From assembly GCF_000243395.2 (NCBI RefSeq), contig NZ_CM001484.1, positions 1,098,016 to 1,162,015 of the forward strand: a stretch of DNA of 64,000 nt, written 5' to 3'. Each line of letters opens with the position of its first letter. Positions within the stretch are counted from its first letter, which is position 1. The notes beneath the pieces were generated by a model, which ran no database searches, was not told where the DNA came from, and was given only the letters and a program-made list of their open reading frames with translations. The DNA comes from Saccharomonospora glauca K62. GTDB lineage: Bacteria; Actinomycetota; Actinomycetes; Mycobacteriales; Pseudonocardiaceae. This document shows positions 17,888 through 28,807 of the stretch, piece by piece. A program made the position numbers and the translations under genes.

Positions 17888-20800
17888 GTGTCGAACGATT
17901 CCTTCGTCCACCTGCACGTCCACACCGAGTACTCGATGCTCGACGGTGCGGCGAAGATAGCTCCGCTTTTCGCCGAGGCGGCCCGGTTGGAGATGCCCGC
18001 GGTAGGCATGACCGACCACGGCAACATGTACGGCGCCGACGAGTTCTACCAGCAGGCGAAGAAGGCCGGCATCAAGCCGATCATCGGCATCGAGGCCTAC
18101 GTCGCGCCGGAGAGCCGTTTCCACAAGAAGCCGGTGTTCTGGGGGCACACGGGCCAGCGAGGCGCCGACGAGTTCGGTGAGGGCGGCGACGTCTCCGGTG
18201 GCGGTGCCTACACGCACATGACGATGTTGGCGGAGAACGCCACGGGCCTGCGGAACCTGTTCAAGCTCTCCTCTCTGGCGAGCATGGAGGGCTACTACCG
18301 CAAGCCCCGGATGGACCGCGAGCTGATCGCGGAGAACGCCGAGGGGATCATCGCCACCACCGGCTGCCCGTCCGGCGAGGTGCAGACGCGCCTGCGGTTG
18401 GGGCAGTGGGACGAGGCGATTCGGGCCGCGTCCGACTACCGCGACATCTTCGGCCCGGACAACTTCTTCCTGGAGTTGATGGACCACGGCCTGCCCATCG
18501 AGCGCTCGGTGCGCGAGGGGCTGCTGGAGATCGGTCGGAAGCTGAACCTGCGGCCGTTGGCGACCAACGACTCCCACTACGTCACCAAGGAGCAGGCCGA
18601 GTCGCACGCGGCGCTGCTGTGCGTGCAGTCCGGCAAGACGCTGTCCGACCCGAACCGCTTCAAGTTCGACGGCGACGGCTACTACCTGAAGTCCGCCGCC
18701 GAGATGCGCGAGTACTGGGACACCGAGGTGCCCGGCGCCGCGGACAACACGCTGCTGATCGCCGAGCGCGTGCAGTCCTACGCCGAGGTCTACGCCCACA
18801 AGGACCGGATGCCGGTCTTCGAGGTGCCGGAGGGCCACACCCAGGAGTCGTGGCTCCAGCACGAGGTGATGGAAGGCCTCAAGTGGCGGTTCCCCGACGG
18901 CATTCCCGACGGGTACGTCGAGCGGGCCGAGATGGAGCTCGGCGTGATCGCCCAGAAGGGTTTCCCGGCGTACTTCCTCGTGGTCGCCGACCTGTGCAAC
19001 TACGCCCGGAGCGTGGGTATCCGGGTGGGCCCCGGCCGTGGTTCGGCCGCGGGCGCGCTGGTGGCGTACGCGCTCGGTATCACCAACCTCGACCCGATCC
19101 CGCTGGGCCTGCTGTTCGAGCGGTTCCTCAACCCCGAGCGCATGTCGATGCCCGACATCGACATCGACTTCGACGACCGCAGGCGCGGCGAGATGATCCG
19201 GTACGCGACCGAGAAGTACGGGGCCGACAAGGTCGCGCAGGTCATCACGTTCGGCACCATTAAGACCAAGGCCGCCATCAAGGACGCGGCGCGCGTGCAC
19301 TTCGGGCAGCCGGGGTACGCCATCGCCGACAAGATCTCCAAGGCGCTCCCGCCGCCGATCATGGCGAAGGACATCCCGCTGTCGGGCATCGTCGACCCCG
19401 AGCACGAGCGGTACCCGGAGGCGGCCGAGGTTCGGGCTCTCATCGAGAACGACCCCGAGGTCAAGACGATCTTCGACACCGCCCGCGGTCTCGAAGGCCT
19501 GATCCGCAACGCGGGTGTGCACGCGTGCGCGGTCATCATGTCCAGCGAGCCGCTGATGGACGCCATCCCGCTGTGGCAGCGGGACGACGGCGCCATCATC
19601 ACCGGGTGGGACTACCCGTCGTGTGAAGCCATCGGCCTGTTGAAGATGGACTTCCTCGGCCTGCGCAACCTCACCGTCATCGGCGACGCGATCGACAACA
19701 TCAGGGTCAACCGCGGGGTCGAGATCAACCTCGACACCCTCGGGGTGGACGACCCGGAGACGTACAAGCTGCTCGGTCGCGGCGACACGCTCGGGGTGTT
19801 CCAGCTCGACGGTGGTGCCATGCGGGACCTGCTGCGTCGCATGCAGCCCACCGAGTTCGCCGACATCGCCGCGGTCAACGCGCTGTACCGGCCCGGTCCG
19901 ATGGCGATGAACACGCACAACAACTACGCCGACCGCAAGAACGGCCGGCAGCAGGTCACGCCGATCCACCCGGAGCTGGAGGAGCCGCTGGCGGACATCC
20001 TCTCCGAGACCTACGGCCTGATCGTCTACCAAGAGCAGATCATGCAGATCGCGCAGCGGGTCGCCGGCTACTCGATGGGCCGAGCCGACGTGTTGCGCCG
20101 GGCGATGGGCAAGAAGAAGAAGGAGGTCCTCGAGAAGGAGTTCGAGGGCTTCGAGGCCGGTATGAAGGCGAACGGGTTCTCGCAGGAGGCCATCCGGGCG
20201 CTGTGGGACACCATCCTCCCGTTCGCCGGGTACGCGTTCAACAAGTCGCACGCCGCGGGCTACGCGCTCGTCGGGTACTGGACCGCCTACCTCAAGGCCA
20301 ACTACACCGCCGAGTACATGGCGGCGTTGCTCACCTCGGTCGGTGACAACAAGGACAAGTCCGCGGTCTACCTCTCGGAGTGCCGCAGGCTGGGTGTCCG
20401 GGTGCTCCCGCCGGACGTCAACGAGTCCGACCGGCGCTTCGCGGCCGTTGGGAACGACATCCGCTTCGGGCTCGGGGCCATCCGCAACGTGGGCTCCAAC
20501 GTCGTGGAGTCGATCATCAGCACCCGCGAGAAGAAGGGGAAGTACTCCTCCTTCACCGACTTCCTGGACAAGTCCGAGCTCGTGGTGTGCAACAAGCGGG
20601 TCATCGAGTCGCTGATCAAGGCCGGTGCCTTCGACTCGCTCGGCGCCACCCGGTTGTCGATGATGCGGGTGCACGAGGACGCCGTCGACGCCGTCGTGCC
20701 GCTCAAACGGCAGGAGGCGATGGGGCAGTTCGACCTGTTCGGCACCGGCGGGGACGACGGGGCCGCCCCGAGCACGGCGTCGTCGCCGCTGGCGCACCTG

Positions 20801-21457
20801 AAGTTCGACGACGAGGAGTACCCGCGCAAGCAGAAGCTCGCCTACGAGCGGGAGATGCTCGGTCTCTACGTGTCGGCGCACCCGCTCGACGGCGCCGAGC
20901 GCATCCTGCGCAAGCACGCCAAGCGACCCATCGCGGCGATCCTGGCCGATCCCCCGAAGGAGGGTGAGATCGAGATCGCGGGGCTCATCACCTCGATGGA
21001 ACGCCGGGTGAACAAGAAGGGCGAGCCCTGGGCCATCTGCACGGTCGAGGACATGGACGCCTCGCTGGAGGTGTTGTTCTTCCCGAAGTCCTACGCCCTG
21101 TTCGCCGCCGACCTGGTGGAGGACAACGCGGTCGTCGTCAAGGGACGCGTCAACTGGCGTGAGGACAAGATGTCGGTCTTCGCGGCCGGGCTGGTGCCGC
21201 TCGACCTCAGCGACGTCGCGCTCGGCGACGAGGAACCGCCGCTGATGCTGCTGGCCTCGGCCGAGAAGCTCACCAAGAGCGTGGTGACCGAGCTCAAGCA
21301 GACGTTGCAGGCACACCGGGGTGACACCCCGGTGCGGCTCAAGCTGATCGGCAACTCGTCGGAGACGGTCTTCGCCCTCTACGACTATCCCGTGACGGTC
21401 AGCTCGATGTTGATGGGCGAACTCAAGGGCATTCCGGGCATCGCGGCGAGCACGTGA
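17888..21457 (+). CDS. dnaE1: DNA polymerase III alpha subunit
   Basis: The replicative polymerase, 1189 residues. The N-terminal PHP domain opens [16 protein letters not shown]. The catalytic aspartates lie in PDIDIDFDD. Other marks are [18 protein letters not shown] and [21 protein letters not shown], and the beta-clamp-binding motif QFDLF is near residue 946. An OB-fold follows ([21 protein letters not shown]). GTG 17888 is chosen because GGAGG lies nine bases upstream and the PHP motif starts directly after it. This is the housekeeping DnaE1 rather than the mutagenic DnaE2. Confidence 0.97.
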   Translation: MSNDSFVHLHVHTEYSMLDGAAKIAPLFAEAARLEMPAVGMTDHGNMYGADEFYQQAKKAGIKPIIGIEAYVAPESRFHKKPVFWGHTGQRGADEFGEGGDVSGGGAYTHMTMLAENATGLRNLFKLSSLASMEGYYRKPRMDRELIAENAEGIIATTGCPSGEVQTRLRLGQWDEAIRAASDYRDIFGPDNFFLELMDHGLPIERSVREGLLEIGRKLNLRPLATNDSHYVTKEQAESHAALLCVQSGKTLSDPNRFKFDGDGYYLKSAAEMREYWDTEVPGAADNTLLIAERVQSYAEVYAHKDRMPVFEVPEGHTQESWLQHEVMEGLKWRFPDGIPDGYVERAEMELGVIAQKGFPAYFLVVADLCNYARSVGIRVGPGRGSAAGALVAYALGITNLDPIPLGLLFERFLNPERMSMPDIDIDFDDRRRGEMIRYATEKYGADKVAQVITFGTIKTKAAIKDAARVHFGQPGYAIADKISKALPPPIMAKDIPLSGIVDPEHERYPEAAEVRALIENDPEVKTIFDTARGLEGLIRNAGVHACAVIMSSEPLMDAIPLWQRDDGAIITGWDYPSCEAIGLLKMDFLGLRNLTVIGDAIDNIRVNRGVEINLDTLGVDDPETYKLLGRGDTLGVFQLDGGAMRDLLRRMQPTEFADIAAVNALYRPGPMAMNTHNNYADRKNGRQQVTPIHPELEEPLADILSETYGLIVYQEQIMQIAQRVAGYSMGRADVLRRAMGKKKKEVLEKEFEGFEAGMKANGFSQEAIRALWDTILPFAGYAFNKSHAAGYALVGYWTAYLKANYTAEYMAALLTSVGDNKDKSAVYLSECRRLGVRVLPPDVNESDRRFAAVGNDIRFGLGAIRNVGSNVVESIISTREKKGKYSSFTDFLDKSELVVCNKRVIESLIKAGAFDSLGATRLSMMRVHEDAVDAVVPLKRQEAMGQFDLFGTGGDDGAAPSTASSPLAHLKFDDEEYPRKQKLAYEREMLGLYVSAHPLDGAERILRKHAKRPIAAILADPPKEGEIEIAGLITSMERRVNKKGEPWAICTVEDMDASLEVLFFPKSYALFAADLVEDNAVVVKGRVNWREDKMSVFAAGLVPLDLSDVALGDEEPPLMLLASAEKLTKSVVTELKQTLQAHRGDTPVRLKLIGNSSETVFALYDYPVTVSSMLMGELKGIPGIAAST

Positions 21458-21482
21458 GGGCCGCGCTTCCTACGGTGGAGGA

Positions 21483-22940
21483 GTGAGCCCGGAGACCGCC
21501 GAACCCGATCCGCGACGCTGGCGCGCGCTCGCCGTCACGTTGACCGCGGGGTTCATGTCGTTGCTCGACGTCAGCATCGTGAACGTCGCGTTGCCCTCCA
21601 TCCAACGAGGACTCGGGGCCTCCACCGCGGGCGTGCAGTGGGTCGTGTCGGGTTACGCGTTGGCGTTCGGCCTCGTGCTGGTGTCGGGCGGTCGGCTCGG
21701 TGACGCGCTGGGCAGGCGGCGCATGTTCCTCATCGCGCTGTCGGCGTTCGTTCTGACGAGCGCGCTGGCGGGGGCCGCGGTCAACGAGTCGATGCTCGTG
21801 ATCGCGCGGTTGTTGCAGGGCATGGCCGCCGGCATGCTCACCCCGCAGAACAGCGGGCTCATCCAGGAACTGTTCAGCGGCGCCGAGCGCGGGCGGGCGT
21901 TCGGCGCGTTCGGGACGACGGTCTCGTTGTCGACAGCGGTCGGGCCGGTGCTCGGTGGGGTGATCATCGCGCTGTTCGGCGCCGAGAGCGGGTGGCGCTG
22001 GGTGTTCTTCGTCAACGTCCCCATCGGGGTGCTGGCGTTCGTGCTGGCACTGCGGCTGCTGCCCAAGGCGCCGAAGCGGTCCGTCCCACTGAGGTCGCAG
22101 CTGGATTTCGTCGGCGTGGTCCTGCTGGGCGTCACCGTGCTCGGGGTGTTGTTCCCCCTCGTGCGGTCGGAGCAGGACGGCTGGGGAGTTCTGTGGTGGA
22201 TGCCGCCGGTGGCCGTGGTGTTCGCCGTCGGGTTCGTGTGGTGGGAACGGCGGCTGGTGCGGCGTGGTGGTTCGCCGTTGCTGGACGTCCGGCTCTTCAC
22301 CGCGACCCCCGGATACGCGACGGGGGCCACGATCGGCACGGTGTACTTCGCGGGCTTCGCCGGGATCTGGCTGGTCTTCGCGTTGTTCTTCCAACAGGGC
22401 CTCGGGTACACGCCGTTGGAATCGGGCCTGGTGGTGACTCCGTTCGCCCTCGGGGCGGCCGTGTCGGCGCTGCTGGCGGGCAGGCTGGTCGCGCGGCTGG
22501 GCAGGGTGTTGACGTTGACCGGGTTGTGTCTGGTGGCGGTGGGGCTCGGGGCCGTTGGGGTGATAGCCCCGCTGGTCAGCCCTCACGTGACCGGATTCGC
22601 GGTGGTGTTCCCGCTCCTGGTCGCCGGGTTCGGGGGTGGCATGGTGATCTCGCCGAACACCACGTTGACGTTGGAGCGTGTGCCCACGCGCATGGCCGGG
22701 GTCGCCGGGGGAGCGTTGCAGACCGGGCAACGCATCGGCAGCGCGATCGGCATCGCGCTGTTGGCTTCCGTGTTCCACGTCGGCATCGACTCGGCGGGCG
22801 GGTACCCCACGGGACTGCGGTGGGCGATGCTGAGCGCGGTGGCGATCGTCCTCGTCGCACTCGTGCTGGCGGTGCTCGACCTACGCAGGCGACCTCACCG
22901 GACTCCCCAGCCGAAAACGCGGACAGTACGGGTTTCTTAG
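21483..22940 (+). CDS. MFS drug:H+ antiporter, DHA2 family
   Basis: 485-residue transporter with the 14-helix DHA2 layout of multidrug exporters (EmrB/QacA type). Motif A is seen as GGRLGDALGRRRMF, and motif C-like glycine/proline-rich text in LSTAVGPVLGGVI. The first helix carries SLLDVSIVNVALPSIQRGLG, typical of the family. It begins 25 bases after dnaE1 with GGAGGA directly before a GTG, so it may be co-transcribed, although the functions are unrelated. Substrate unknown. Confidence 0.9.
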   Translation: MSPETAEPDPRRWRALAVTLTAGFMSLLDVSIVNVALPSIQRGLGASTAGVQWVVSGYALAFGLVLVSGGRLGDALGRRRMFLIALSAFVLTSALAGAAVNESMLVIARLLQGMAAGMLTPQNSGLIQELFSGAERGRAFGAFGTTVSLSTAVGPVLGGVIIALFGAESGWRWVFFVNVPIGVLAFVLALRLLPKAPKRSVPLRSQLDFVGVVLLGVTVLGVLFPLVRSEQDGWGVLWWMPPVAVVFAVGFVWWERRLVRRGGSPLLDVRLFTATPGYATGATIGTVYFAGFAGIWLVFALFFQQGLGYTPLESGLVVTPFALGAAVSALLAGRLVARLGRVLTLTGLCLVAVGLGAVGVIAPLVSPHVTGFAVVFPLLVAGFGGGMVISPNTTLTLERVPTRMAGVAGGALQTGQRIGSAIGIALLASVFHVGIDSAGGYPTGLRWAMLSAVAIVLVALVLAVLDLRRRPHRTPQPKTRTVRVS

Positions 22941-23094
22941 CCCATTCGAGTGACTAGTGTGCTGCGCGAGGCAACTCAACTGGCGTTGAGTCATCGAATC
23001 GGTGATTCTTGTGCCTACCTTCGGCGAGACGTCTGCTCGCACGACCGGCTCGGCGACCGCGGGGGATCGATCGGGACGGCTTCGAAGGGCTCAG

Positions 23095-23138
23095 GTTCGG
23101 GCGGGTCCCGGGTGGAAGGGGACGGGGCCCGCCCGAAC
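23095..23138 (-). terminator. hairpin after the DedA gene
   Basis: Eleven-base perfect stem (23095-23105 with 23128-23138), 18 bases past the DedA stop on the minus strand. Probably ends DedA transcription and shields the MFS gene on the other strand. Confidence 0.65.
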
Positions 23139-23155
23139 GCATGTCGAAGGACTTC

Positions 23156-23809
23156 CTAGTGCTGGTCGTCCGTGGACTGCTGGGACACGGAAGTGAGCGC
23201 CGCGGCGGCCTTCTTCTTCTTGTAACGGATGAGGAAGAACAGGCCGATCGCGGCGAGCACGCCCACCACGATCATGCCGCCGGTGCTGAGGAGGTCCTCG
23301 ACGCGGCGGGCGGCCTCTCCCAGCGCCGCGCCCAGGCTGACGTGCAGCGTGGACCAGCAGAGGGCGCCGGAGACGACGGCGGGCAGGAACTTGCGATACG
23401 GCAGCCCCGAGGTTCCCGCGGCGGCGGGCGTGAGGGTGCGTACCACCGGCAGAAAGCGCGCGAAGAACACCGCCCACGCGCCCCGGCGCTGGAGGATGCC
23501 GGTGGCCTTGTCCCACGCGTCGGTGCCGTAGCGCTGGATCAGCTTGGTGTCCCTCAGCCGGGTCCCGTACCGGCGACCGATGGCATAACCGATCGAGTCG
23601 CCGATACCGGCGCAGACCGTGACCACCAGGACGAGCACGATGAACCGGGGTGCGGTGTTGGCCGTCGTGGCGGCGATGAGCAGACCGGATTCGCCCGGTG
23701 CGATGAAGCCCAGGCCGATGGTGCACTCAAGGAGGACCAGCAGTCCCGTCGCTCCGACGAGCGCCGGCTGCGGCAGGCTCTGCAGCCAGTTGAGTACATC
23801 GGTTACCAC
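23156..23809 (-). CDS. DedA family membrane protein
   Basis: 217-residue DedA/SNARE-associated family protein. The re-entrant-loop motif appears as LECTIGLGFIAPGESGLL and the conserved arginine segment as FFARFLPVVRTLTPAAAG. Four to five membrane segments are predicted by eye, ending in a basic KKKK cytoplasmic tail. DedA proteins are lipid (undecaprenyl or phospholipid) flippases or membrane-homeostasis factors. Confidence 0.9.
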   Translation of the reverse strand: MVTDVLNWLQSLPQPALVGATGLLVLLECTIGLGFIAPGESGLLIAATTANTAPRFIVLVLVVTVCAGIGDSIGYAIGRRYGTRLRDTKLIQRYGTDAWDKATGILQRRGAWAVFFARFLPVVRTLTPAAAGTSGLPYRKFLPAVVSGALCWSTLHVSLGAALGEAARRVEDLLSTGGMIVVGVLAAIGLFFLIRYKKKKAAAALTSVSQQSTDDQH

Positions 23810-23954
23810 GAGTCATCCCCCTGAAGGTCGCTTTGTCGTCGGAGCTGGGTCGGACGAACGAGTGTCGTTGAGTACGACGACAGTAGCGACGTTCCGGTTC
23901 ATCGGCTCCAGGGGATTTCCCTGATTTCCTTCTCGGTCCGCTCGTCGCCCCGCG

Positions 23955-24962
23955 TCAGCCCATGCGGGCGAGGACGCTGCTGGCCTCCTGCGCGGCGGGA
24001 GCCGCCTCGGCGAGGTGCTGGAGGTTCTCGGGCAGCGGCTCGCCCCGGTGTGCCTTCGTCTGGGCGAACAGCTTGCCCGCGCGGTACGACGACCGCACCA
24101 GCGGGCCCGCCATGACCCCGGCGAAGCCGAGGGCTTCCGCCGTCTTCGTGTGCTCCACGAACTCCTCGGGCTTCACCCAGCGATCCACGGGGTGGTGCCG
24201 CACCGAGGGGCGCAGGTACTGCGTGATGGTGAGGATCTCGCAGCCGGCCTCCAGCAGGTCGCGCATCGCGGGCTCGACCTCCTCCGGGGTCTCGCCCATG
24301 CCGAGGATCAGGTTCGACTTGGTGACCAGACCGGCCTCACGGGCGCGGCGGATCACCTCCAGGGACCGCTCGTAGCGGAAGCCGGGCCTGATGCGCCGGA
24401 AGATGCGCGGCACCGTCTCGATGTTGTGGGCCAGGACCTCGGGGGCCGAGGAGAACACCTCGGCGAGCTGGTCGTCGTCGGCGTTGAAGTCGGGAATGAG
24501 CAGTTCGACACCCGTTCCCGGGTTCAGCGCGTGGATCTGCCGGACCGTCTCGGCGTACAACCAGGCCCCGCCGTCGGGCAGGTCGTCACGGGCGACGCCG
24601 GTCACGGTGGAGTAGCGCAGGCCCATCGCCCTGACGCTCTCGGCGACCCGGCGCGGCTCGTCGCGGTCGAGCTCCGCGGGCTTTCCGGTGTCGATCTGAC
24701 AGAAATCACACCGCCGCGTGCACTGGTCACCTCCGATGAGGAAGGTGGCCTCGCGGTCTTCCCAGCACTCGTAGATATTGGGACACCCGGCCTCCTCGCA
24801 CACGGTGTGCAGGCCCTCGCGCCGGACCAGCCCCTTGAGATCGGTGTACTCGGGGCCCATGCGGGCGCGGGTCTTGATCCACGACGGCTTCTTCTCGATC
24901 GGCGTCTGGCTGTTGCGGACCTCAAGCCGCAGCAGCTTCCGACCCTCCGGCACCACAGTCAC
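23955..24962 (-). CDS. lipA: lipoyl synthase
   Basis: Radical SAM enzyme that inserts two sulfurs into octanoyl-protein to make lipoyl cofactors. The auxiliary cluster ligands are in [12 protein letters not shown] (C-x4-C-x5-C) and the radical SAM cluster ligands in CTRRCDFC (C-x3-C-x2-C). The C-terminal serine ligand lies in VRSSYRAGK. 335 residues. In mycobacteria lipB, lipA are adjacent; here a TetR/oxidoreductase locus and one hypothetical gene lie between lipA and lipB. Confidence 0.97.
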   Translation of the reverse strand: MTVVPEGRKLLRLEVRNSQTPIEKKPSWIKTRARMGPEYTDLKGLVRREGLHTVCEEAGCPNIYECWEDREATFLIGGDQCTRRCDFCQIDTGKPAELDRDEPRRVAESVRAMGLRYSTVTGVARDDLPDGGAWLYAETVRQIHALNPGTGVELLIPDFNADDDQLAEVFSSAPEVLAHNIETVPRIFRRIRPGFRYERSLEVIRRAREAGLVTKSNLILGMGETPEEVEPAMRDLLEAGCEILTITQYLRPSVRHHPVDRWVKPEEFVEHTKTAEALGFAGVMAGPLVRSSYRAGKLFAQTKAHRGEPLPENLQHLAEAAPAAQEASSVLARMG

Positions 24963-25059
24963 GGCCCCAGCCTACGCCCCGATCGGAAGGAAACTCGACC
25001 GTGCGGGACCGGGGTGATCCGGGTCAATCGAAGTGGCCCCACCGGGGCGGACGCGGCGC

Positions 25060-25608
25060 TCAGGCCGTGGGCGCGAGACGACGCAACCAGTGGCCGAGGA
25101 GGTTCACTCCGCGTGCCCGGACGGGGGTGTCCCGGTACCGCAGGAGCGCCACGAGTGTGGCGCCGACGTCGGTCACCTCGTCCTCCGGTTCGTGTGGTTC
25201 GGCCAGCCCCGAGGTCACCGCCAGGAGGCGCAGTTCCGCCTCGCGGGCTCGGCGCAGGGCGGGGAAGCGTTCGCTGTTCGCGCTCAGCACCGTGTCCAGC
25301 TCCGGGTGGTTCCTGACGGCCCTTCGCCACGCTCGCGACACGGCGTCGACGTGGTCGTGGTGCTCGTCGCTCTCGCCGCCGGGCACGGTGCTCGCGTCCT
25401 CGGGGCCCGCCACCTCGGCGCGTAGATGGCCGGTGAGGATCTGCTGCCAGCGATGCTGCAGGGCGAGCAGCAGGTCCTCCTCGGTGTCGAAGAACTCTCG
25501 GGCCCCCTCGATCCGGTCGAACGGTATCCGGGCCTCCTTGTCGCGCATGGCCGCGGCCAGTGCCTTGTCCATGATGTCGCGGCGGCGGTGGAAGTCGCTC
25601 CAGCCCAT
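25060..25608 (-). CDS. conserved actinobacterial hypothetical protein
   Basis: 182 residues, soluble, mostly helical. Begins MGWSDFHRRRDIMDKALAAA, a stretch I have seen in actinobacterial hypotheticals, and includes EDLLLALQHRWQQILTGHL. No catalytic motif recognised. Two in-frame starts are possible, GTG 25620 and ATG 25608. It is divergent from the TetR gene, and the two TetR-type operators sit in its promoter region too, so it may be co-controlled. Confidence 0.6.
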   Translation of the reverse strand: MGWSDFHRRRDIMDKALAAAMRDKEARIPFDRIEGAREFFDTEEDLLLALQHRWQQILTGHLRAEVAGPEDASTVPGGESDEHHDHVDAVSRAWRRAVRNHPELDTVLSANSERFPALRRAREAELRLLAVTSGLAEPHEPEDEVTDVGATLVALLRYRDTPVRARGVNLLGHWLRRLAPTA

Positions 25609-25666
25609 CGGCCTCGACACCCCCTTTCGGTCCGATCTCGCCTGCCGTCGTACCGTAGGTCTGCTT

Positions 25667-25708
25667 CATACCACCGGTATGTCCAATGATCACCATACCA
25701 TCGGTATG
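25667..25708. promoter_or_regulatory. tandem TetR-type operators
   Basis: Two near-identical 15-bp dyads, CATACCACCGGTATG at 25667-25681 and CATACCATCGGTATG at 25694-25708, centres 27 bp apart. They share the half-site CATACC/GGTATG and differ by one base at the spacer. They lie between divergent genes, 31 bp before the TetR start, as expected for autoregulation. Confidence 0.85.
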
Positions 25709-25738
25709 TGATCGAACCGAGCGCGTAAGGTCGTGAGG

Positions 25739-26377
25739 GTGACGACAGTGAGGTCAAAAGAGCCGGTGACACCGGCCAGGTCACGAAGGGACGACTACGC
25801 GGAAGCCACGCGCAGCGCGCTGGTCGACAGCGCCGTCGCGCTGTTCACCGAGCGCGGCTACGCCGGGACGTCGCTCGACGAGATCGCCCGACGCGCCCGA
25901 GTGACGAAAGGCGCGCTCTACCACCACTTCAACGGCAAGCAAGCGATCTTCGAATCGACCTTCGACGCGGTGGAGACCGACGTCAAGGGAAGGCTGGAGA
26001 AGATCCTGAACTCGGACCGGCCGCCGTGGGAGCGTGCGCTCGCCGGACTTCGGGAGTTCATCTCCATCTGTCTCGACCCGGCCTACCAGCGGATCGCGTT
26101 GCACGAGGCCCCCGTGGTGATGGGCTGGAAGCGATGGCGCGCGGCCGAGGACCGCTACAGTCTCGGCCTGATCAAAGCCGCCTTGCAGGACCTCATCGAC
26201 GCGGGCGACGTGGTGGACGTGCCCGTGGACATCACGTCCCGGCTGTTGTTCGGCGCGCTGTCCAGCGCCGCCACCGAGATCGCGAGCTCCACCGAACCCG
26301 AACGGGTGGGAGCCGAGGTGGAACAGGTCATCGTCGCGCTCCTCCAACAGGTGAGGGACGGCTCGCCCCGTTCCTGA
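25739..26377 (+). CDS. TetR family transcriptional regulator
   Basis: 212-residue repressor with the N-terminal TetR helix-turn-helix (SAVALFTERGYAGTSLDEIARRARVTKGALYHHF, residues about 25-65, where TKGALYHHF is the recognition helix). The C-terminal ligand domain contains ALHEAPVVMGWKRWRA-type text seen in a common actinobacterial subgroup. GTG 25739 has AAGG eight bases upstream; GTG 25733 is a nearer-upstream alternative. Likely controls itself, the divergent hypothetical gene and perhaps the LLM oxidoreductase that starts 20 bases downstream. Confidence 0.92.
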   Translation: MTTVRSKEPVTPARSRRDDYAEATRSALVDSAVALFTERGYAGTSLDEIARRARVTKGALYHHFNGKQAIFESTFDAVETDVKGRLEKILNSDRPPWERALAGLREFISICLDPAYQRIALHEAPVVMGWKRWRAAEDRYSLGLIKAALQDLIDAGDVVDVPVDITSRLLFGALSSAATEIASSTEPERVGAEVEQVIVALLQQVRDGSPRS

Positions 26378-26397
26378 CCCCAGTTACGCTCGACCGC

Positions 26398-27333
26398 GTG
26401 GAACTCAGGATCTTCACGGAACCCCAGCAGGGCGCGTCGTACGACGACCTCCTCCGCGTGGCCAAGGCCAGCGAGGACGCCGGTTTCGGCGCGTTCTTCC
26501 GCTCGGACCACTACCTCAAGATGGGGTCGGTCAGCGGCCTTCCCGGCCCGACCGATGCCTGGATCACCCTTGCCGGGCTGGCGAGGGAGACCTCCCGCAT
26601 CCGGCTGGGCACGCTGGTGACGGCGGCGACGTTCCGGCACCCGTCCGTGCTGGCCATCTCGGTCGCCCAGGTGGACCAGATGTCCGGCGGTCGTATCGAG
26701 TTCGGACTCGGTTCCGGGTGGTACGTCGACGAGCACACCGCGTACGGGATCGACCTGCCTCCGACGCGTGAGCTGTTCGACCGCTACAGCGAGCAGCTCG
26801 CGATCATCACCGGTCTGTGGGAGACGCCCGAAGGGCAGACGTTCTGCTTCGACGGCGAGCACTACACGCTCAAGAACGCACCCGGCCTGCCCAAGCCCGC
26901 GCAGCGTCCGCGTCCGCCGGTGATCCTCGGCGGCACGGGCAAGAAGCGGACCCCCGAACTCGCGGCGCGCTACGCCGACGAGTTCAACGTGCCATTCAAC
27001 GACATCGAGACCGCCGCCGCCCAGTACGAGCGGGTGGACGCCGCCGCGGAGGCCATGGGCCGAAAGCGCGGCGACATCATCCGGTCGGCGGCGCTGGTGG
27101 TGGCCGTCGGCAAGAACGACGCCGAAGTGTCCCGCAGGGCCGACGCCATCGGCCGCGAGGTCGAGGAGCTCAAGACCAACGGCGTCGCGGGCAGCGTGTC
27201 GGAAGCCGTCGACAAGATCGGTCGGTGGCGCGAGCGCACGGGCATCACGCGCCTGTACCTGCAGGTGCTGGACCTGTCCGACCTCGACCACCTCGACCTG
27301 ATCGCGTCGGAGATCATGCCGCAGGTGTCCTGA
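26398..27333 (+). CDS. LLM-class F420-dependent oxidoreductase
   Basis: 311-residue TIM-barrel protein of the luciferase-like monooxygenase family, actinobacterial F420-dependent subgroup. Typical segments are FFRSDHYLKMGSV, RIRLGTLVTAATFRHP, SGGRIEFGLGSGWYVDEH and PPVILGGTGKKRTPELAARYADEFN. The substrate is unknown. It starts 20 bases after the TetR gene and is probably co-transcribed. It converges on lipB with nine bases between stops. Confidence 0.9.
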   Translation: MELRIFTEPQQGASYDDLLRVAKASEDAGFGAFFRSDHYLKMGSVSGLPGPTDAWITLAGLARETSRIRLGTLVTAATFRHPSVLAISVAQVDQMSGGRIEFGLGSGWYVDEHTAYGIDLPPTRELFDRYSEQLAIITGLWETPEGQTFCFDGEHYTLKNAPGLPKPAQRPRPPVILGGTGKKRTPELAARYADEFNVPFNDIETAAAQYERVDAAAEAMGRKRGDIIRSAALVVAVGKNDAEVSRRADAIGREVEELKTNGVAGSVSEAVDKIGRWRERTGITRLYLQVLDLSDLDHLDLIASEIMPQVS

Positions 27334-27342
27334 GCGGCGAGG

Positions 27343-28092
27343 TCAGGACTGCTGCAAGGCGAAGGTGACCCCGGCGGCCTCTGGTTGCTCCGGTCGGGGC
27401 AGCCAGCGGTCGTCGGTCACCGGCAGCTGCCCCTCCAGGGCGGCGAGCACGGCGTCGCGGACGATCGGCAGCGCTTCCTTCACGGTCACGTCGCGGCCCA
27501 GCTCCGCCGTCAGTGACGTGGTGCCCGCGTCCCGGATACCGCACGGCACGATGCGGTCGAACGCCGTGAGGTCCGGGTTGCAGTTGAGTTCGAAACCGTG
27601 CATGGTGACGCCCCGCTGCACGCGGATGCCGATGGCGGCGATCTTGCGTTCGGGGCGGGTGTCGTCGGCGGGCACCCACACACCGCTACGGCCGTCGACC
27701 CGGCCGGTGTACAGGCCGAACGCCTCGCACACGGAGATCAGCGCCTGTTCGATGCGTCGCACGTAGTGGACGACGTCGATGGGGTCGCAGAGCTTGACGA
27801 TCGGATACCCGACGAGCTGACCCGGCCCGTGCCACGTGATGCGGCCACCGCGATCGACGTCGATCACGGGAGTACCGTCGGTGGGTCGGTCCTCGGGTTG
27901 GGTGCGCTTGCCCGCGGTGTAGACCGACGGGTGTTCGAGCAGCAGCATCGTGTCGGGGCCCTCGCCGTCGGCGCGGGCGGTGGCCAGCTCGCGTTGGAGG
28001 TCCCAGGCTTCGAGGTAGTCGATGGTGCCGATGTCGCGGACGTCGACGGGGTCGGTGGACGCGCGGCAGGAACGGGTCGCTTTCTGACTCAC
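27343..28092 (-). CDS. lipB: lipoyl (octanoyl) transferase
   Basis: Transfers octanoate from ACP to the lipoyl domains of the 2-oxoacid dehydrogenases, the first step of lipoate synthesis. The signature [16 protein letters not shown] is present, with the catalytic Lys in [10 protein letters not shown] and the catalytic Cys in [10 protein letters not shown]. 249 residues. Works with LipA (23,955) on DlaT (29,763). Confidence 0.96.
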   Translation of the reverse strand: MSQKATRSCRASTDPVDVRDIGTIDYLEAWDLQRELATARADGEGPDTMLLLEHPSVYTAGKRTQPEDRPTDGTPVIDVDRGGRITWHGPGQLVGYPIVKLCDPIDVVHYVRRIEQALISVCEAFGLYTGRVDGRSGVWVPADDTRPERKIAAIGIRVQRGVTMHGFELNCNPDLTAFDRIVPCGIRDAGTTSLTAELGRDVTVKEALPIVRDAVLAALEGQLPVTDDRWLPRPEQPEAAGVTFALQQS

Positions 28093-28108
28093 GGCGTCGA
28101 GGCTACCC

Positions 28109-28807
28109 CTACGGCCGCCCCGGCTCGTCCCTCGCCGTCCGCGTGCCGTGGCCGCACACGGGCGACAGGCGCAACGCCGGTGTGACGAGCAGCCCGACCC
28201 CCACGACGGCGAGGATCGCCCCGAGCGTGTCGGTGAGCCAGTGAACCCCCAGTGCCACCCGCGCCGCGCAGGTCAACAGCGTCGCCGCCACCGCGATCAC
28301 GCGAACGGTCGAGACCGCCTTCGGCGCGAGCCACAGGCACAGCACCACCGCGGCGAAACCCGTGCTCGCCACCGAGGCCACGTGTCCGCTCGGGTAGCTG
28401 AAGTCGCCGTAGTCCCGAGGACGCTCGCGGTCGAAGACGGGCTTGGCCACGAGACTGGTGAGACGGCAGGCACCCAACAGCACCAGGACCCGAAAGCTCA
28501 CCCCGGCCCGCCGGTCGTCGCGGCGCCACAGGAGGAACGTCGCCGCGATCAGCCCCACACCCAGCAGGATCGGCAGCGGCGGACCGAGAACGGCGCTGAC
28601 CGCGTCGGCGACCGTGCCGAGAGCGCCCCGCCACCGGGTACCCACGGCGTCCCGCACCGCCGTGTCCGGGGCCACGGGGGTCTCACGGACCACGATCCCG
28701 AGGCCGACGAACGCCGTGAGAAGCAGCGTCCCGAGGAAGTACTGGATGCGCACGACACCGTGATTTCCGAGTCGGGCCGCCCGGACGCCGGGTGGCCGCA
28801 CCGTCAC
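28109..28807 (-). CDS. PAP2 family membrane phosphatase
   Basis: 232-residue integral membrane protein of the PAP2 (phosphatidic acid phosphatase 2) superfamily. The three catalytic motifs are [11 protein letters not shown] (KxxxxxxRP), YPSGHVAS (PSGH) and [12 protein letters not shown] (SRxxxGxHxxxD type). It dephosphorylates lipid phosphates such as undecaprenyl or phosphatidylglycerol phosphate; the exact substrate is open. GTG 28807 overlaps the stop of the upstream epimerase gene, so the two are coupled. Confidence 0.88.
   Translation of the reverse strand: MTVRPPGVRAARLGNHGVVRIQYFLGTLLLTAFVGLGIVVRETPVAPDTAVRDAVGTRWRGALGTVADAVSAVLGPPLPILLGVGLIAATFLLWRRDDRRAGVSFRVLVLLGACRLTSLVAKPVFDRERPRDYGDFSYPSGHVASVASTGFAAVVLCLWLAPKAVSTVRVIAVAATLLTCAARVALGVHWLTDTLGAILAVVGVGLLVTPALRLSPVCGHGTRTARDEPGRP

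Noticed and set aside
17531..21316. Minus-strand open frame of about 1,260 codons
   Set aside because: Antisense to dnaE1, whose protein is unmistakable. The antisense product has no recognisable domain.
21423..22778. Minus-strand open frame of about 450 codons opposite the MFS gene
   Set aside because: Composition is Arg/Gln/His-rich with no domain; the sense frame is a clear 14-helix transporter.
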